A DNA stretch of 64,000 nucleotides from Haliscomenobacter sp. (GTDB taxonomy: Bacteria; Bacteroidota; Bacteroidia; Chitinophagales; Saprospiraceae). Positions 1 to 9,156 of this stretch are shown piece by piece (position 1 is the first letter of the stretch; the number at the start of each line of letters is the position of its first letter). A model generated the notes under the pieces. The model had not been told where the DNA came from. It saw only the letters and a list, made by a program, of their open reading frames with translations, and searched no databases. The position numbers and the translations under genes are program-made. The DNA lies in the NCBI GenBank assembly GCA_016707205.1, contig JADJHZ010000002.1, positions 496,001 through 560,000 on the forward strand, read 5' to 3'.

Positions 1-13
1 TGCGGGAGGCGAT

Positions 14-598
14 GTGGAGCAGGCGCCGATCAAACATTCAGTTTCTGTAGGCAAAAACAAAAAGGTAATTGCTACCACTTCCCTGGCAGGGTGCTTCGGA
101 TGCCATATGTCGCTGCTGGATATTGACGAAGAACTGGTAGAGATTATCGAGCTGGTCGAATTCAACAAATCGCCCCTAACAGATATCAAAACCTTTTCTA
201 AGCGATGCGACGTCGGAATCATCGAGGGAGGATGTTGCAACGATGAAAACGTGGAAGTGCTCCGGGCATTCCGGGCTAATTGCGATGTGCTGGTAGCTAT
301 TGGGGAGTGTGCCATTTGGGGCGGCCTTCCCGCCATGCGCAACGTCGTTTCTTTAGAGGAATGCCTGAATGAAGCCTACGGGCATGCGACTTCCGATGTG
401 GAAGAGGGAAAAGTAATTCCGCACCACGAAGATCTTCCCGAGTTGCTGGACCGGATTTACGGATGCAACGAGGTCGTTGAAATTGATTATTACATTCCCG
501 GGTGCCCGCCCGATGCCAGCCACCTGTGGAAAGTGTTGAAGAACATCATTCTTGGGACCGGTTATTCGGTGATCAAGTCGGAGTTCAAGTACGACTGA
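14..598 (+). CDS. hoxY: NAD-coupled [NiFe]-hydrogenase small subunit HoxY (5' end uncertain)
   Basis: This is the small, electron-relaying subunit of a cytoplasmic bidirectional group 3d hydrogenase. It holds the proximal Fe-S cluster between the NiFe subunit and the diaphorase subunits. The cysteine motifs CFGCHMS (near residue 27), GECAIWGG and IPGCPPDA are the expected cluster ligands of the 20-kDa NADH-dehydrogenase/HoxY family. The chosen start is a GTG at 14. The frame is open back to base 2 with no stop, so the gene may begin before the window; typical HoxY proteins start closer to the CxxC motif. There is no Tat-type leader, as expected for a cytosolic enzyme. hoxH follows 66 bp downstream. 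Genes for HoxF/U/E would be expected just upstream of the window. Confidence 0.9.
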   Translation: MEQAPIKHSVSVGKNKKVIATTSLAGCFGCHMSLLDIDEELVEIIELVEFNKSPLTDIKTFSKRCDVGIIEGGCCNDENVEVLRAFRANCDVLVAIGECAIWGGLPAMRNVVSLEECLNEAYGHATSDVEEGKVIPHHEDLPELLDRIYGCNEVVEIDYYIPGCPPDASHLWKVLKNIILGTGYSVIKSEFKYD

Positions 599-664
599 TT
601 GATTGGAAAGACAGACAAGCAATTTAATGGGCTTAGCCCAATTTAAAAATAACAATCCGCCGCA

Positions 665-2116
665 ATGAATAAAAAAATCGTCATTGATCCGGTTACCCGG
701 GTGGAAGGCCATGGCCGGGTAACGTTATACCTCGACGAAGATGACCAGATAACGAATTCCCATTTCCATATTGTGGAATTTCGCGGGTTTGAGCGCTTTA
801 TCCAGGGGCATCCCTACTGGGAAGTGCCGGCGCTGGTGCAACGGCTTTGCGGTATCTGCCCTGTCAGCCATCACCTGGCGGCAGGAAAAGCGGTAGACCG
901 TCTCGAAGGCCTGGAGCCGGAAGATCTCACCCCGGCTGCAGACCGCCAGCGGCGGTTGCTTCACTATGGGCAAATCTTCCAGTCCCACGCCCTGCATTTC
1001 TTTTACCTGGCGGCGCCCGACCTGCTCTACGGGATTGATGCGCCTGTCGGACAACGCAACATAGTGGCCCTGGCATTGGACAACAAGGAACTGGCCCGCA
1101 AAGGCATCCTGATGCGCAAGTTCGGGCAGGAGATAATCCGGGCCATTGCCGGTAAACGGATTCACGGGATTGCAGTGGTGCCCGGGGGGGTATACAAACA
1201 ATTTACGGTTGAAGACCGGGATTATTTCCTGGATGGGAAAGCGATTCCCGACATTGAGACCATGATCGAATGGTCGATCGAAACCCTGGAGTTCCTGAAA
1301 AACTACCATATCGAGCATCGGGACTGGCTCGACCATTTTGCAGCGTTCGACTCAGGGCACCTTAGCCTGATTGGGCTCAATGGAGATATGGATCTTTATC
1401 ACGGCCGCTTGCGGGCTACCGATGCCAACGGCAATGTTACGCTCCGCGATGTTCCGGATGACCACTATCGCCGGTATTTCTCCGAAGGGGTTGAACGTTG
1501 GACCTACTTGAAGTTCCCTTACCTGACCCACCTTGGCCGCGAGAAAGGCTGGAACCGGGTAGGTCCTTTGGCCAGGGTCAATATTTGCGATCGGATACCG
1601 ACTCCGCTGGCGGAGCAGGAGCGCTTGTTCTTCAAAGAATTTAGCGGCGGACTGCCCAACAACCGCAGTATGTACTACCACTGGGCCCGTCTGATCGAAG
1701 TGCTGCATTGCGCCGAGGTGATGAAAAATTTACTCCACGATCCGGAATTGCTGGGGTCTGACCTGGTGGTTAAAGGCGAACGGCGCTCGGAAGGTATCGG
1801 GATCGTAGAAGCTCCACGTGGAACATTGATCCACCATTACGAAGCCAACGAAAAAGGCAAACTTACCCGTTGCAACCTGATCGTTTCCACTACCCACAAC
1901 AACGAGCCCATGAACAGAGCCGTAAAAGAAGTGGCTTTACAGACCATGAATGGGCATCACGAGATTACGGATGGGATGCTCAATGGGATCGAAGTCGCTA
2001 TCCGCGCCTACGATCCTTGTTTGAGCTGCGCCACCCACGCTATCGGCCAGATGCCGCTGCATGTGGAGATCATCGATGCCGAAGGCAACCTGGTCAAGGA
2101 GAAGACCAGAGGATAA
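665..2116 (+). CDS. hoxH: NAD-coupled [NiFe]-hydrogenase large subunit HoxH
   Basis: This is the catalytic subunit carrying the Ni-Fe(CN)2CO site, which interconverts H2 and protons/electrons with NAD(P)+ as partner. Both cysteine pairs that bind the metal are intact: RLCGICPVSHH near residue 60 (L1) and DPCLSCATH near residue 450 (L2). At 483 aa it has normal family length. Twenty-five residues follow the L2 histidine; in this family such a tail is removed by a dedicated endopeptidase after nickel insertion, and the neighbouring gene at 2179 encodes a protein of that type. It lies in one operon with hoxY. Group 3d membership is inferred from the L1 and L2 context and the HoxY partner. Confidence 0.93.
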   Translation: MNKKIVIDPVTRVEGHGRVTLYLDEDDQITNSHFHIVEFRGFERFIQGHPYWEVPALVQRLCGICPVSHHLAAGKAVDRLEGLEPEDLTPAADRQRRLLHYGQIFQSHALHFFYLAAPDLLYGIDAPVGQRNIVALALDNKELARKGILMRKFGQEIIRAIAGKRIHGIAVVPGGVYKQFTVEDRDYFLDGKAIPDIETMIEWSIETLEFLKNYHIEHRDWLDHFAAFDSGHLSLIGLNGDMDLYHGRLRATDANGNVTLRDVPDDHYRRYFSEGVERWTYLKFPYLTHLGREKGWNRVGPLARVNICDRIPTPLAEQERLFFKEFSGGLPNNRSMYYHWARLIEVLHCAEVMKNLLHDPELLGSDLVVKGERRSEGIGIVEAPRGTLIHHYEANEKGKLTRCNLIVSTTHNNEPMNRAVKEVALQTMNGHHEITDGMLNGIEVAIRAYDPCLSCATHAIGQMPLHVEIIDAEGNLVKEKTRG

Positions 2117-2178
2117 TGTCCGGACTGCTTAGGGCGCAAGACAAGTGAAAGGTTGTTTTTTGGATAAATGTGTTTAGT

Positions 2179-2640
2179 ATGATCGATTTTCCGGGAAAAA
2201 CCCTGCTCTTTGCCATCGGCAACAGTTCCAGAGGGGACGACGGCCTGGGTTGGGCCTTTGCTTCCGCTCTGGAAGAAGCGGGGTTTTTTCCCGGAGAGAT
2301 CGTTTACCGTTACCAGTTGCAGATCGAGGATGCCGAATTATGCTCCCACTTCGACCAGGTGATTTTCGCCGATGCCTGGAAAACGGATTCCGATTTGCTC
2401 TTCGCGTTCGAACCCTGCCTGCCTAAAGCGGATTCCTCCTTCACCACCCATGCCGTTTCCCCTAATGCGATTTTGCAGCTATGCAAGGATATTTACGAGG
2501 TGGAACCCCAAAGCTGGCTCGTACTGCTTCGCGGCGCCCGATGGGGGCTGGGAGAGGGCTTGAGCCAAACAGGAAAAAAAGGGCTAAAAGAAGGGTTGGC
2601 TTTTTTTTATAACGCCCTGCATCAACGCTCGTTGGGCTAA
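2179..2640 (+). CDS. hoxW: Hydrogenase maturation endopeptidase (HyaD/HoxW family)
   Basis: This protease is thought to cleave the C-terminal tail of HoxH after nickel insertion, allowing the active site to close. The N-terminus has the family signature LLFAIGNSSRGDDGLG, in which the acidic residue (GDDGLG) binds the nickel of the immature subunit. A second family element, FADAW, lies near residue 65. The protein is about 150 aa, typical for M52 peptidases. An in-frame GTG at 2170 is an alternative start, but the ATG at 2179 is closer to the conserved strand. It sits 62 bp after hoxH on the same strand, consistent with a hoxYHW operon. A 95-bp palindromic element follows. Confidence 0.85.
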   Translation: MIDFPGKTLLFAIGNSSRGDDGLGWAFASALEEAGFFPGEIVYRYQLQIEDAELCSHFDQVIFADAWKTDSDLLFAFEPCLPKADSSFTTHAVSPNAILQLCKDIYEVEPQSWLVLLRGARWGLGEGLSQTGKKGLKEGLAFFYNALHQRSLG

Positions 2641-2687
2641 CAATCGCTATCAAAGCCATTCCGCTCGTCTGGAAACGAGCCAATAAG

Positions 2688-2782
2688 GGGGCTGTCTCAA
2701 AAGACCGTTTTCGCCCCTGGCTGCCAAAAAAGAAAATAAAATTTCACGCCGGGAGCAAAGAACGGTCTTTTGAGACAGCCCC
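2688..2782. repeat. MITE-like element with 22-bp perfect terminal inverted repeats
   Basis: Bases 2688-2709 and 2761-2782 are exact inverted copies, both beginning GGGGCTGTCTCAAAAG when read inward. The 51-bp centre has no ORF. The GGCTGTCTCAAAA end resembles the termini of some transposase families (IS1182-like, from memory), so a non-autonomous element mobilised in trans is likely. No clear target-site duplication is visible. The same structure, just after the hydrogenase operon, could also fold into a strong RNA hairpin and end transcription. Confidence 0.6.
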
Positions 2783-2841
2783 AGCGCTTAGTTTGCGACT
2801 CAAACCCTCAATTTAGAACCTCCTCGTACCTCGTACCTCAT

Positions 2842-3219
2842 CTATCCCACCTCTGCCACGCACTCAATCTCCACCAGCGCGTCTTTGGGCAGCCGGGACA
2901 CTTCCACGGTGCTGCGGGCGGGCCGGTGTTCGCCAAAGAAAGCGGCATATACGGCGTTCATGCGGTCAAAATCGGCAAAGTTTTTGAGGAATACCGTGGT
3001 TTTTACAATGGATTTCCGGTTGACGCCGGCTGCTTCCAACACCAGTTCCAGGTTTTGCAGAACGCGTTGCGTTTGCTCTTCAATGGTCGTGCCCTGTAGG
3101 GTCATGGATTCGGGGTGGAGGGGAGTTTGGCCTGAACAAAAAAGCAAGTTGCCGCTGCGAATGGCCTGGGCGTAAGGACCGATAGCGAGCGGCGCCTGGG
3201 GAGAATGGACGGACTGCAT
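2842..3219 (-). CDS. ridA: RidA family enamine/imine deaminase
   Basis: RidA (YjgF/UK114) hydrolyses reactive enamine/imine intermediates such as 2-aminoacrylate released by PLP enzymes. The 125-aa protein spans the whole family fold. It contains the N-terminal APLAIGPYAQA segment, the LFCSGQTPL strand and the C-terminal RSTVEVSRLPKDALVEIECVA segment, whose arginine binds the substrate carboxylate. It is a single gene on the minus strand between the hydrogenase block and the efflux operon, and shows no functional link to either. Confidence 0.9.
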   Translation of the reverse strand: MQSVHSPQAPLAIGPYAQAIRSGNLLFCSGQTPLHPESMTLQGTTIEEQTQRVLQNLELVLEAAGVNRKSIVKTTVFLKNFADFDRMNAVYAAFFGEHRPARSTVEVSRLPKDALVEIECVAEVG

Positions 3220-3544
3220 GAAAGAGGATTAACAGGTTAAAAAAACAGATTCGTTCCTATCGGACGAATATAGCCATGCTTTAAGGATCGAAAGGTACGT
3301 ATAATACCCATGTAAAGAACTAGATCCAATCCGGGCAGAAGGTAAAGCGTCGATTTTCTCAAAAAAGACAGATAACGGTTTTTTGAAGACCAATGCGGAA
3401 TATTTGCTTCCCAACAGCAGGTATCCTGGGGGGGTTATCTGGTCCGGGATTCAGGTCTACCCTATTGAATTTCAATATTCTTAGTATTTTTCCTCCAAAT
3501 TTTATTACAAGTCCAAAATAGCGATTTCTACAAACCTGCTTCTT
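3220..3544. other. Intergenic region between ridA and the RND operon
   Basis: This 325-bp AT-rich stretch separates divergent genes and should hold the promoters of ridA and of the efflux operon. Short ORFs here have no family features and no convincing ribosome binding sites. I see no clear operator or RNA element. Confidence 0.5.
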
Positions 3545-4654
3545 ATGAAATGCCTTTCCTGTTTGCGCTTAAACGTGTTTATTCTTCCGCTGTTTGTCCT
3601 TTTTGCCGTTTCCTGCGGCCATAAAGAAAAATCGGCAGGCGGCCCTCCTGCAGCTGGACCTGGAAGAGGCGGACCCGGCGGGCCGGAACTGGTCACCCCG
3701 GTAGATTATATGGTCGTAACGGCTCAAGAATTGAGTAATACGCTCCAAACAACAGGAAGTCTGGTGGCGAATGAATTGGTCGATATTCAGCCGGAGCGCA
3801 GCGGACGGCTTACGCGCCTTCATTTCAAGGAAGGAGGGCTAACAACGAAAGGCGCCCTGCTGGCCGAATTGGACCGCCTGGAGTTAGAGGCCCAATTGGC
3901 TAAACTAAGGGTGAATGAAGCTTTTGCCGAGCGGGAAATCAAACGAGCCAAGGACCTTTTAGCTATCGATGGGATCGCAGCCGAAGAATACGACCGGTTA
4001 ATTTTTAACCTGGATCAGATCCGGGCCGATATCCGGGTAACCGAGGTTTCGATCGATAAGACCCGTATCCGGGCGCCGTTCTCCGGACGTTTGGGCCTTC
4101 GGCAACTTAGCGAAGGCGCTTATGTGTCGACTACCGATGTGCTGGTGACCCTACAGCAAACGAACCCCATTAAACTGGAGTTTGAAGTGCCTGAGCGGTT
4201 CAGCCGCGACCTGCGCATTGGCCAGAAAGTGGAATTCACCATCGAGGGCCTTCGCCCGGTATTTACCGCAGAAGTATATGCATTGAGCAATGAGGTGAAT
4301 GTAGGTACCCGCACCTTATCCGTCCGTGCTCGGTGCAATAACCCCAACAACCTGCTTCAGCCGGGCAACTTTGCCAAAGTCAAAGTAACCACCAGCCAGG
4401 ATCAGCGGGTGGTTTTGGTACCTACCGATGCGGTGATTCCCGTGCTGAACGGCCAGCAGGTGTTGCTGATCCGGGGAGGAAAAGTACTGCCTCAAAAGGT
4501 AGAAGCCGGGCAGCGCCTGGAGAACTACCTGGCTATCCTGGGCGGCCTGAACCCTGGCGACACCATTATTCTCAGTGGCCTGCTTTCTCTCCGCGAGGGA
4601 ATGCCCGTAATGCCATCACAACTTATTGAAGCTCCAAATGCCAGCGACTTATGA
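3545..4654 (+). CDS. RND efflux periplasmic adaptor (membrane fusion lipoprotein)
   Basis: This is the adaptor that bridges the inner-membrane RND pump and the outer-membrane channel. The N-terminus is a lipoprotein signal (hydrophobic stretch ending FAVSCGHK, with the lipobox cysteine near residue 24), followed by a Gly/Pro-rich linker. A biotinyl-lipoyl-like half (VDIQPERSGRLTRLHFKEG), a coiled-coil hairpin rich in E/R/L and the second lipoyl half (TRIRAPFSGRLGLRQLSEG) follow in the usual order. The beta-barrel and membrane-proximal domains complete 369 aa. The stop codon overlaps the ATG of the pump gene by 4 bp, indicating translational coupling. The substrate cannot be told from sequence. 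Confidence 0.9.
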   Translation: MKCLSCLRLNVFILPLFVLFAVSCGHKEKSAGGPPAAGPGRGGPGGPELVTPVDYMVVTAQELSNTLQTTGSLVANELVDIQPERSGRLTRLHFKEGGLTTKGALLAELDRLELEAQLAKLRVNEAFAEREIKRAKDLLAIDGIAAEEYDRLIFNLDQIRADIRVTEVSIDKTRIRAPFSGRLGLRQLSEGAYVSTTDVLVTLQQTNPIKLEFEVPERFSRDLRIGQKVEFTIEGLRPVFTAEVYALSNEVNVGTRTLSVRARCNNPNNLLQPGNFAKVKVTTSQDQRVVLVPTDAVIPVLNGQQVLLIRGGKVLPQKVEAGQRLENYLAILGGLNPGDTIILSGLLSLREGMPVMPSQLIEAPNASDL

Positions 4655-7600
4655 ATCTTCCGTCTATTAGCATCAACCGGCCGGTATTGGCAACGGTCAT
4701 CTCGATCGTCCTGCTGTTGTTTGGGATTATCGGGTTTACCTTTCTCGGGTTAAGGGAATACCCCAGCGTAGATCCCCCAGTCATATCCGTTTCGACCAGC
4801 TATACAGGGGCCAACGCCGAGGTGATCGAATCCCAGATCATCGAACCCTTGGAGAGTTCCCTCAACGGGATTCCCGGGATCCGCTCTCTGTCGAGTACCA
4901 GTGCACAGGGAAGAGGGAACCATAACCGTGGAATTCGAGCTCGGAGTCGATCTCGAAGCCGCTGCCAATGACGTGCGGGATAAAGTATCTCAGGCTCAGC
5001 GCCAGCTGCCTCCCGATGCCGACCCGCCCATTGTTTCCAAAGCCGACGCCAACGCGTCGCCTATTTTGACCGTAACCGTCCAAAGCAACAAACGCGACCT
5101 GATGCAACTCAGCGAGTATGCGAACAACGTCGTTAAAGAGCAGCTTCAAACAGTGCCCGGCGTGTCCAGCGTCCGCATTTGGGGGGAGAAAAAATACGCG
5201 ATCCGCATAAAGCTCGACCCTGTAAAACTGGCTGGTTACGGACTTACGCCCATTGATGTGCGCAACGCGCTGCAGCGGCAGAATCTGGAGCTCCCCTCGG
5301 GCAAAATCGAAGGATATCGCACCGAGCTGGATATCCGCACAGAAGGGCGTTTGTATACAGCTAAGGAGTTTTCCAATGTCGTGTTGAGGGAAGAAGGGGG
5401 GGCAATCGTTCAACTCCGGGATGTTGCCCAGGTAGACCTGGAACCTCAAAACCTGAGGAGCATCCTGAGAGGGAATGGAATCATCCCCATGATGGGGGTG
5501 GCGGTCACCCCCTTGCCTGGTGCGAATTATATTGACATTGCAGATGAAGTATACAAGCGGGTGGACCAGATGAAAAGGACCGTTCCCAAGGACATTGTGC
5601 TTGGTTATGCGTTTGATTCCACGATTAGTATCCGCCGTTCCATTGAAGAAGTGGAGGAAACTATCCTCATTGCTTTCGCTCTGGTTGTACTGGTGATTTT
5701 CTTATTCCTTCGAAACTGGCGCACCACGCTGATCCCGGTACTGGCGATCCCCATTTCGCTTATCGGAACGTTCTTCATTATGTACGCCGCCGGGTTTTCG
5801 ATCAATGTACTGACCCTGCTGGGTATCGTATTAGCTACCGGTCTGGTGGTGGACGACGCCATTGTGGTCCTGGAAAATATTTTCCGGCGTATTGAGGGAG
5901 GCCAGGAGCCCCATCAAGCAGCGCACGAGGGGTCTAAAGAAATTTATTTTGCCATTATCGCTACTTCGGTTACCCTCATTATTGTGTTTCTCCCAATCGT
6001 CTTTTTGCAGGGGATTACGGGAAGGCTTTTCCGGGAGTTTGGGGTGGTGGTTGCCGGGGCGATTCTGATCTCCACCCTGGTTTCTCTGACGCTCACTCCG
6101 ATGATGAGTTCCCGCTTACTGCGCAAACAAAAGCACGGTTTCTTCTACAATTTCACGGAGGGCTTCTTTACGGGAATGATTAGCTGGTATAACCGCAGTC
6201 TTTCTGCGTTTATGCGGGTGAACTGGCTCGCCTTGCTGGTCATTGCGGCATGCGCTTATGGGATCTACGAATATGGCGGTAAAATCCCAAGGGAAATGGC
6301 GCCGATGGAAGATAAAAGCAGCTTCCGGATCACATCCACCGCTCCGGAAGGCACTTCCTATGAAATGATGGACCGCTACCAGCTTGAAGTACTGAAGATT
6401 ATTGAACAAGTTCCGGAGAAGCGCGCTTATATCGGGATTACTTCTCCGGGGTTCGGCTCATCGGGGTCGGCCAACTCGGCTTTCGTTTCGGTATCGTTGG
6501 TACAGCCCGACCAGCGGGAACGTAGTCAGGACGAAATTGTGAAGAGTTTGTTCCCCGTCATCGGCAAGCTCAATTATGCCCGGTCTTTTATTTCGCAGGA
6601 GCAGACGATCAGTGTAGATCGCAGCCAGCGCGGGCTTCCGGTCCAATTTGTGATCCAGGCGCCCAACTTCGACCGGCTCAAGGAGGTGATTCCCAAATTT
6701 TTGGAGGAAGTGAATAAGAACCCGGCTTTTGCTATCTCAGATCTCGATCTTAAATTTAACAAGCCGGAAATCCGCATCGAGATCGACCGGGAACGCGCCC
6801 GCCAACTTGGGGTTACCGTCCGGGATATTGCCGAGACGTTGCAGTTGTTTTACAGTGGTACGCGGTATGGCTATTTTATCAAAGACAGCAAGCAATACGA
6901 GGTCATTGGGGAGGCTGCCCGCGCATTCCGCGACGATCCCGGGGATCTGGGGATTCTCTACGTACGCAGCAACCGGGGCGAATTGATCCCGCTGAGCAAC
7001 GTGGTACGGACCATTGAAGAATCTAACCCGCCCCAATTATACCATTACAACCGGTACCTTTCTGCTACGGTTTCGGCCGGATTGAACGATGGATATACCT
7101 TGGGCCAAGGGATTGAGGCTATGGAGGAAATTGCTTCCAGGGTGTTGGACGAATCCTTCCAGACGGCGCTGGCAGGCGCATCCAAAGACTTTAAGGAAAG
7201 TTCCAGCGGACTGCTTTTTGCCTTTTTGCTGGCGCTGGTACTGGTTTACCTCACCTTGGCCGCTCAATTCGAAAGTTTCTTCGACCCGCTGATTATCATG
7301 ATCACGGTGCCGCTGGCTTTGATGGGCGCCCTGGGCGCATTGTGGTATTTTGGACATACCCTCAATATTTTCAGCCAAATCGGCATTATCGTGCTGGTGG
7401 GGATTGTGACCAAAAACGGCATTCTGATCGTTGAATTTGCCAACCAGAAAATGGAACAGGGGCTCAGCCCCAGAGCGGCGGCCATTGAGTCGGCCACCCT
7501 CCGCCTCCGCCCTATCCTGATGACCAGTATAGCTACGGTGCTTGGCGTTTTGCCGATTGCGATGGCTTTGGGCTCGGCAGCGACCAGCCGGATCCCAATG

Positions 7601-7762
7601 GGGGTTGCCATTATCGGCGGTTTGCTGTTTTCCCTGGCCCTGACGTTATACGTCATCCCGGCCATTTATCCGTTCTTTAACCGGGCAACCAAAAAAGAGG
7701 GCCCGCACGAAGATGGACCTCTGGCTGAATTGGTGGAAGAAGGACATGAAAGCCGAAATTAA
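4651..7762 (+). CDS. RND efflux pump (AcrB/HAE1 family), one frameshift near 4916
   Basis: This proton-driven inner-membrane trimer exports hydrophobic or toxic compounds. It shows the HAE1 features: N-terminal TM1 with the ISINRPVLATVISI start, a large periplasmic loop, the GLVVDDAIVVLENI helix carrying the conserved Asp pair (TM4), and a second half with the GIVTKNGILIVEFANQ helix. The first 90 residues are in one frame and the rest in another. Removing one G from the GGG run at 4915-4917 gives SAQGRGTITVEFELGVD, which restores the family sequence. Corrected length is about 1037 aa, normal for the family. It is the second gene of the adaptor-pump-TolC operon. Confidence 0.9.
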
Positions 7763-7781
7763 TTTTTAAACCAGCTTTGTA

Positions 7782-9128
7782 ATGAACGCCCAAATGGACA
7801 TCGACAAACGGAACAGGCATTGGGTTGCTTTGCTTGCCTTTGTTTTTATAACTCATGGAGGCCTACTGGCTCAGGATAAACTCAGCGCCATGGATGCGGT
7901 AAAGGTAGGCCTTGAACGCAATTTCAACATCCAGATCCTGCGCAACCAGGAAACTATTGCTGCGAACAACAATACCCCTGGTCGCGCCGGCATGCTCCCA
8001 ACCATTGGCACAACGGGAACCACCTCTTATTCGGTCAACAGTACCGAGCAGAAATTTTTCACCGGGGAATCCCGGGGATCCAATAACGCCAGTACCATCG
8101 CATTTCGCCTGGGGCTGGAAGTAAGCTGGACCGCCTTCGATGGATTCCGGATGTATGTCGCCCGGGACCGCTTTCAAACGCTGGAAGAGCAGAGCCGCAT
8201 GCGCACCACCGCGGAAATGCAAGCCCTGGCTGCAGATATTCTGTTGAATTATTACGATCTGGTTCAATTGGAACGGTCGACCGAAAACCTCCGCTATGCC
8301 GTCCGACTGGATCGCGATTTGCTGGATCTGGTCGAGAACAAAAAGCGCATCGGAACGGCTACCGGGCTGGAATTGCTCCAGTCCAGGGCGCGGTTAACTG
8401 CCGACTCGGTCCTTCTGGTTCAACTGGAAGCGGATATTCAACGGGCCCGCAAAAACTTCAACCAACTGCTCAACCGGCCCGTGGAAACCGCTTTTTCTAT
8501 GGATACGACCCTTAAGAGCGGCCCTATTCCTCCCCAGGAGGAATTGCTTACCCGGGCATTCCAATCCAACCCAACCGTACTGATCAATAAGTTGGACCGC
8601 CAGTTGGCGTTGCTCAGTATGGAGGATTCCAAAGGCGCTATGTGGCCTGAAGTAACCCTCCAGGGCACCATGAATTACAGCTACCAACGCAACGACGTCG
8701 GGTTTTTACTTTCCAACCGAAACCTTGGCCCTACCCTTGGACTTACCGTGCGCTATACGATCTACGATGGAAATAACCGAAAACAGGACATCGCCAATGC
8801 CCGAATAAACGAAGAAGTGGCACGCCTGAGAGAAACAGATCTCCTCCAGGCCATCGAAGCCCAGATCCGAAACCGGTACGCCGATTACGTGGCATTTCAG
8901 CAATTAACCGACCTGCAGCAGGTCAATCTGAACGTTGCCCGCGAACAAGCTGCCCTGGCGCGGGAACTTTACCGCTTGGGACGAACCACCAACTTTGAAG
9001 TCAGAGAAGCCATTTTACAGGAGATCCAGGCCCAGGATCGGTGGATACAAACGATCTTCCGGCTCAAACAAACCGAAATCGGCTTGCTGGATCTCGCCGG
9101 GATTCCGCTGTACAGCGGAGGACAATAA
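7782..9128 (+). CDS. TolC family outer-membrane efflux protein
   Basis: This is the outer-membrane channel of the tripartite pump encoded by the two preceding genes. An N-terminal signal peptide (hydrophobic segment ending GGLLAQ) is followed by two repeats of the outer-membrane efflux fold with long amphipathic helices. The pattern LQSRARLTADSVLLVQLEADIQ occurs in the first repeat and the equivalent REQAALARELYRLGRTTNFEV in the second. At 448 aa it matches Bacteroidota OprM/TolC homologues. It starts 19 bp after the pump, so it is part of the operon. An ATG at 7794 is an alternative start. Confidence 0.9.
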   Translation: MNAQMDIDKRNRHWVALLAFVFITHGGLLAQDKLSAMDAVKVGLERNFNIQILRNQETIAANNNTPGRAGMLPTIGTTGTTSYSVNSTEQKFFTGESRGSNNASTIAFRLGLEVSWTAFDGFRMYVARDRFQTLEEQSRMRTTAEMQALAADILLNYYDLVQLERSTENLRYAVRLDRDLLDLVENKKRIGTATGLELLQSRARLTADSVLLVQLEADIQRARKNFNQLLNRPVETAFSMDTTLKSGPIPPQEELLTRAFQSNPTVLINKLDRQLALLSMEDSKGAMWPEVTLQGTMNYSYQRNDVGFLLSNRNLGPTLGLTVRYTIYDGNNRKQDIANARINEEVARLRETDLLQAIEAQIRNRYADYVAFQQLTDLQQVNLNVAREQAALARELYRLGRTTNFEVREAILQEIQAQDRWIQTIFRLKQTEIGLLDLAGIPLYSGGQ

Positions 9129-9156
9129 CCTTTTCTTTTTTTAAAACCATGGTAGT

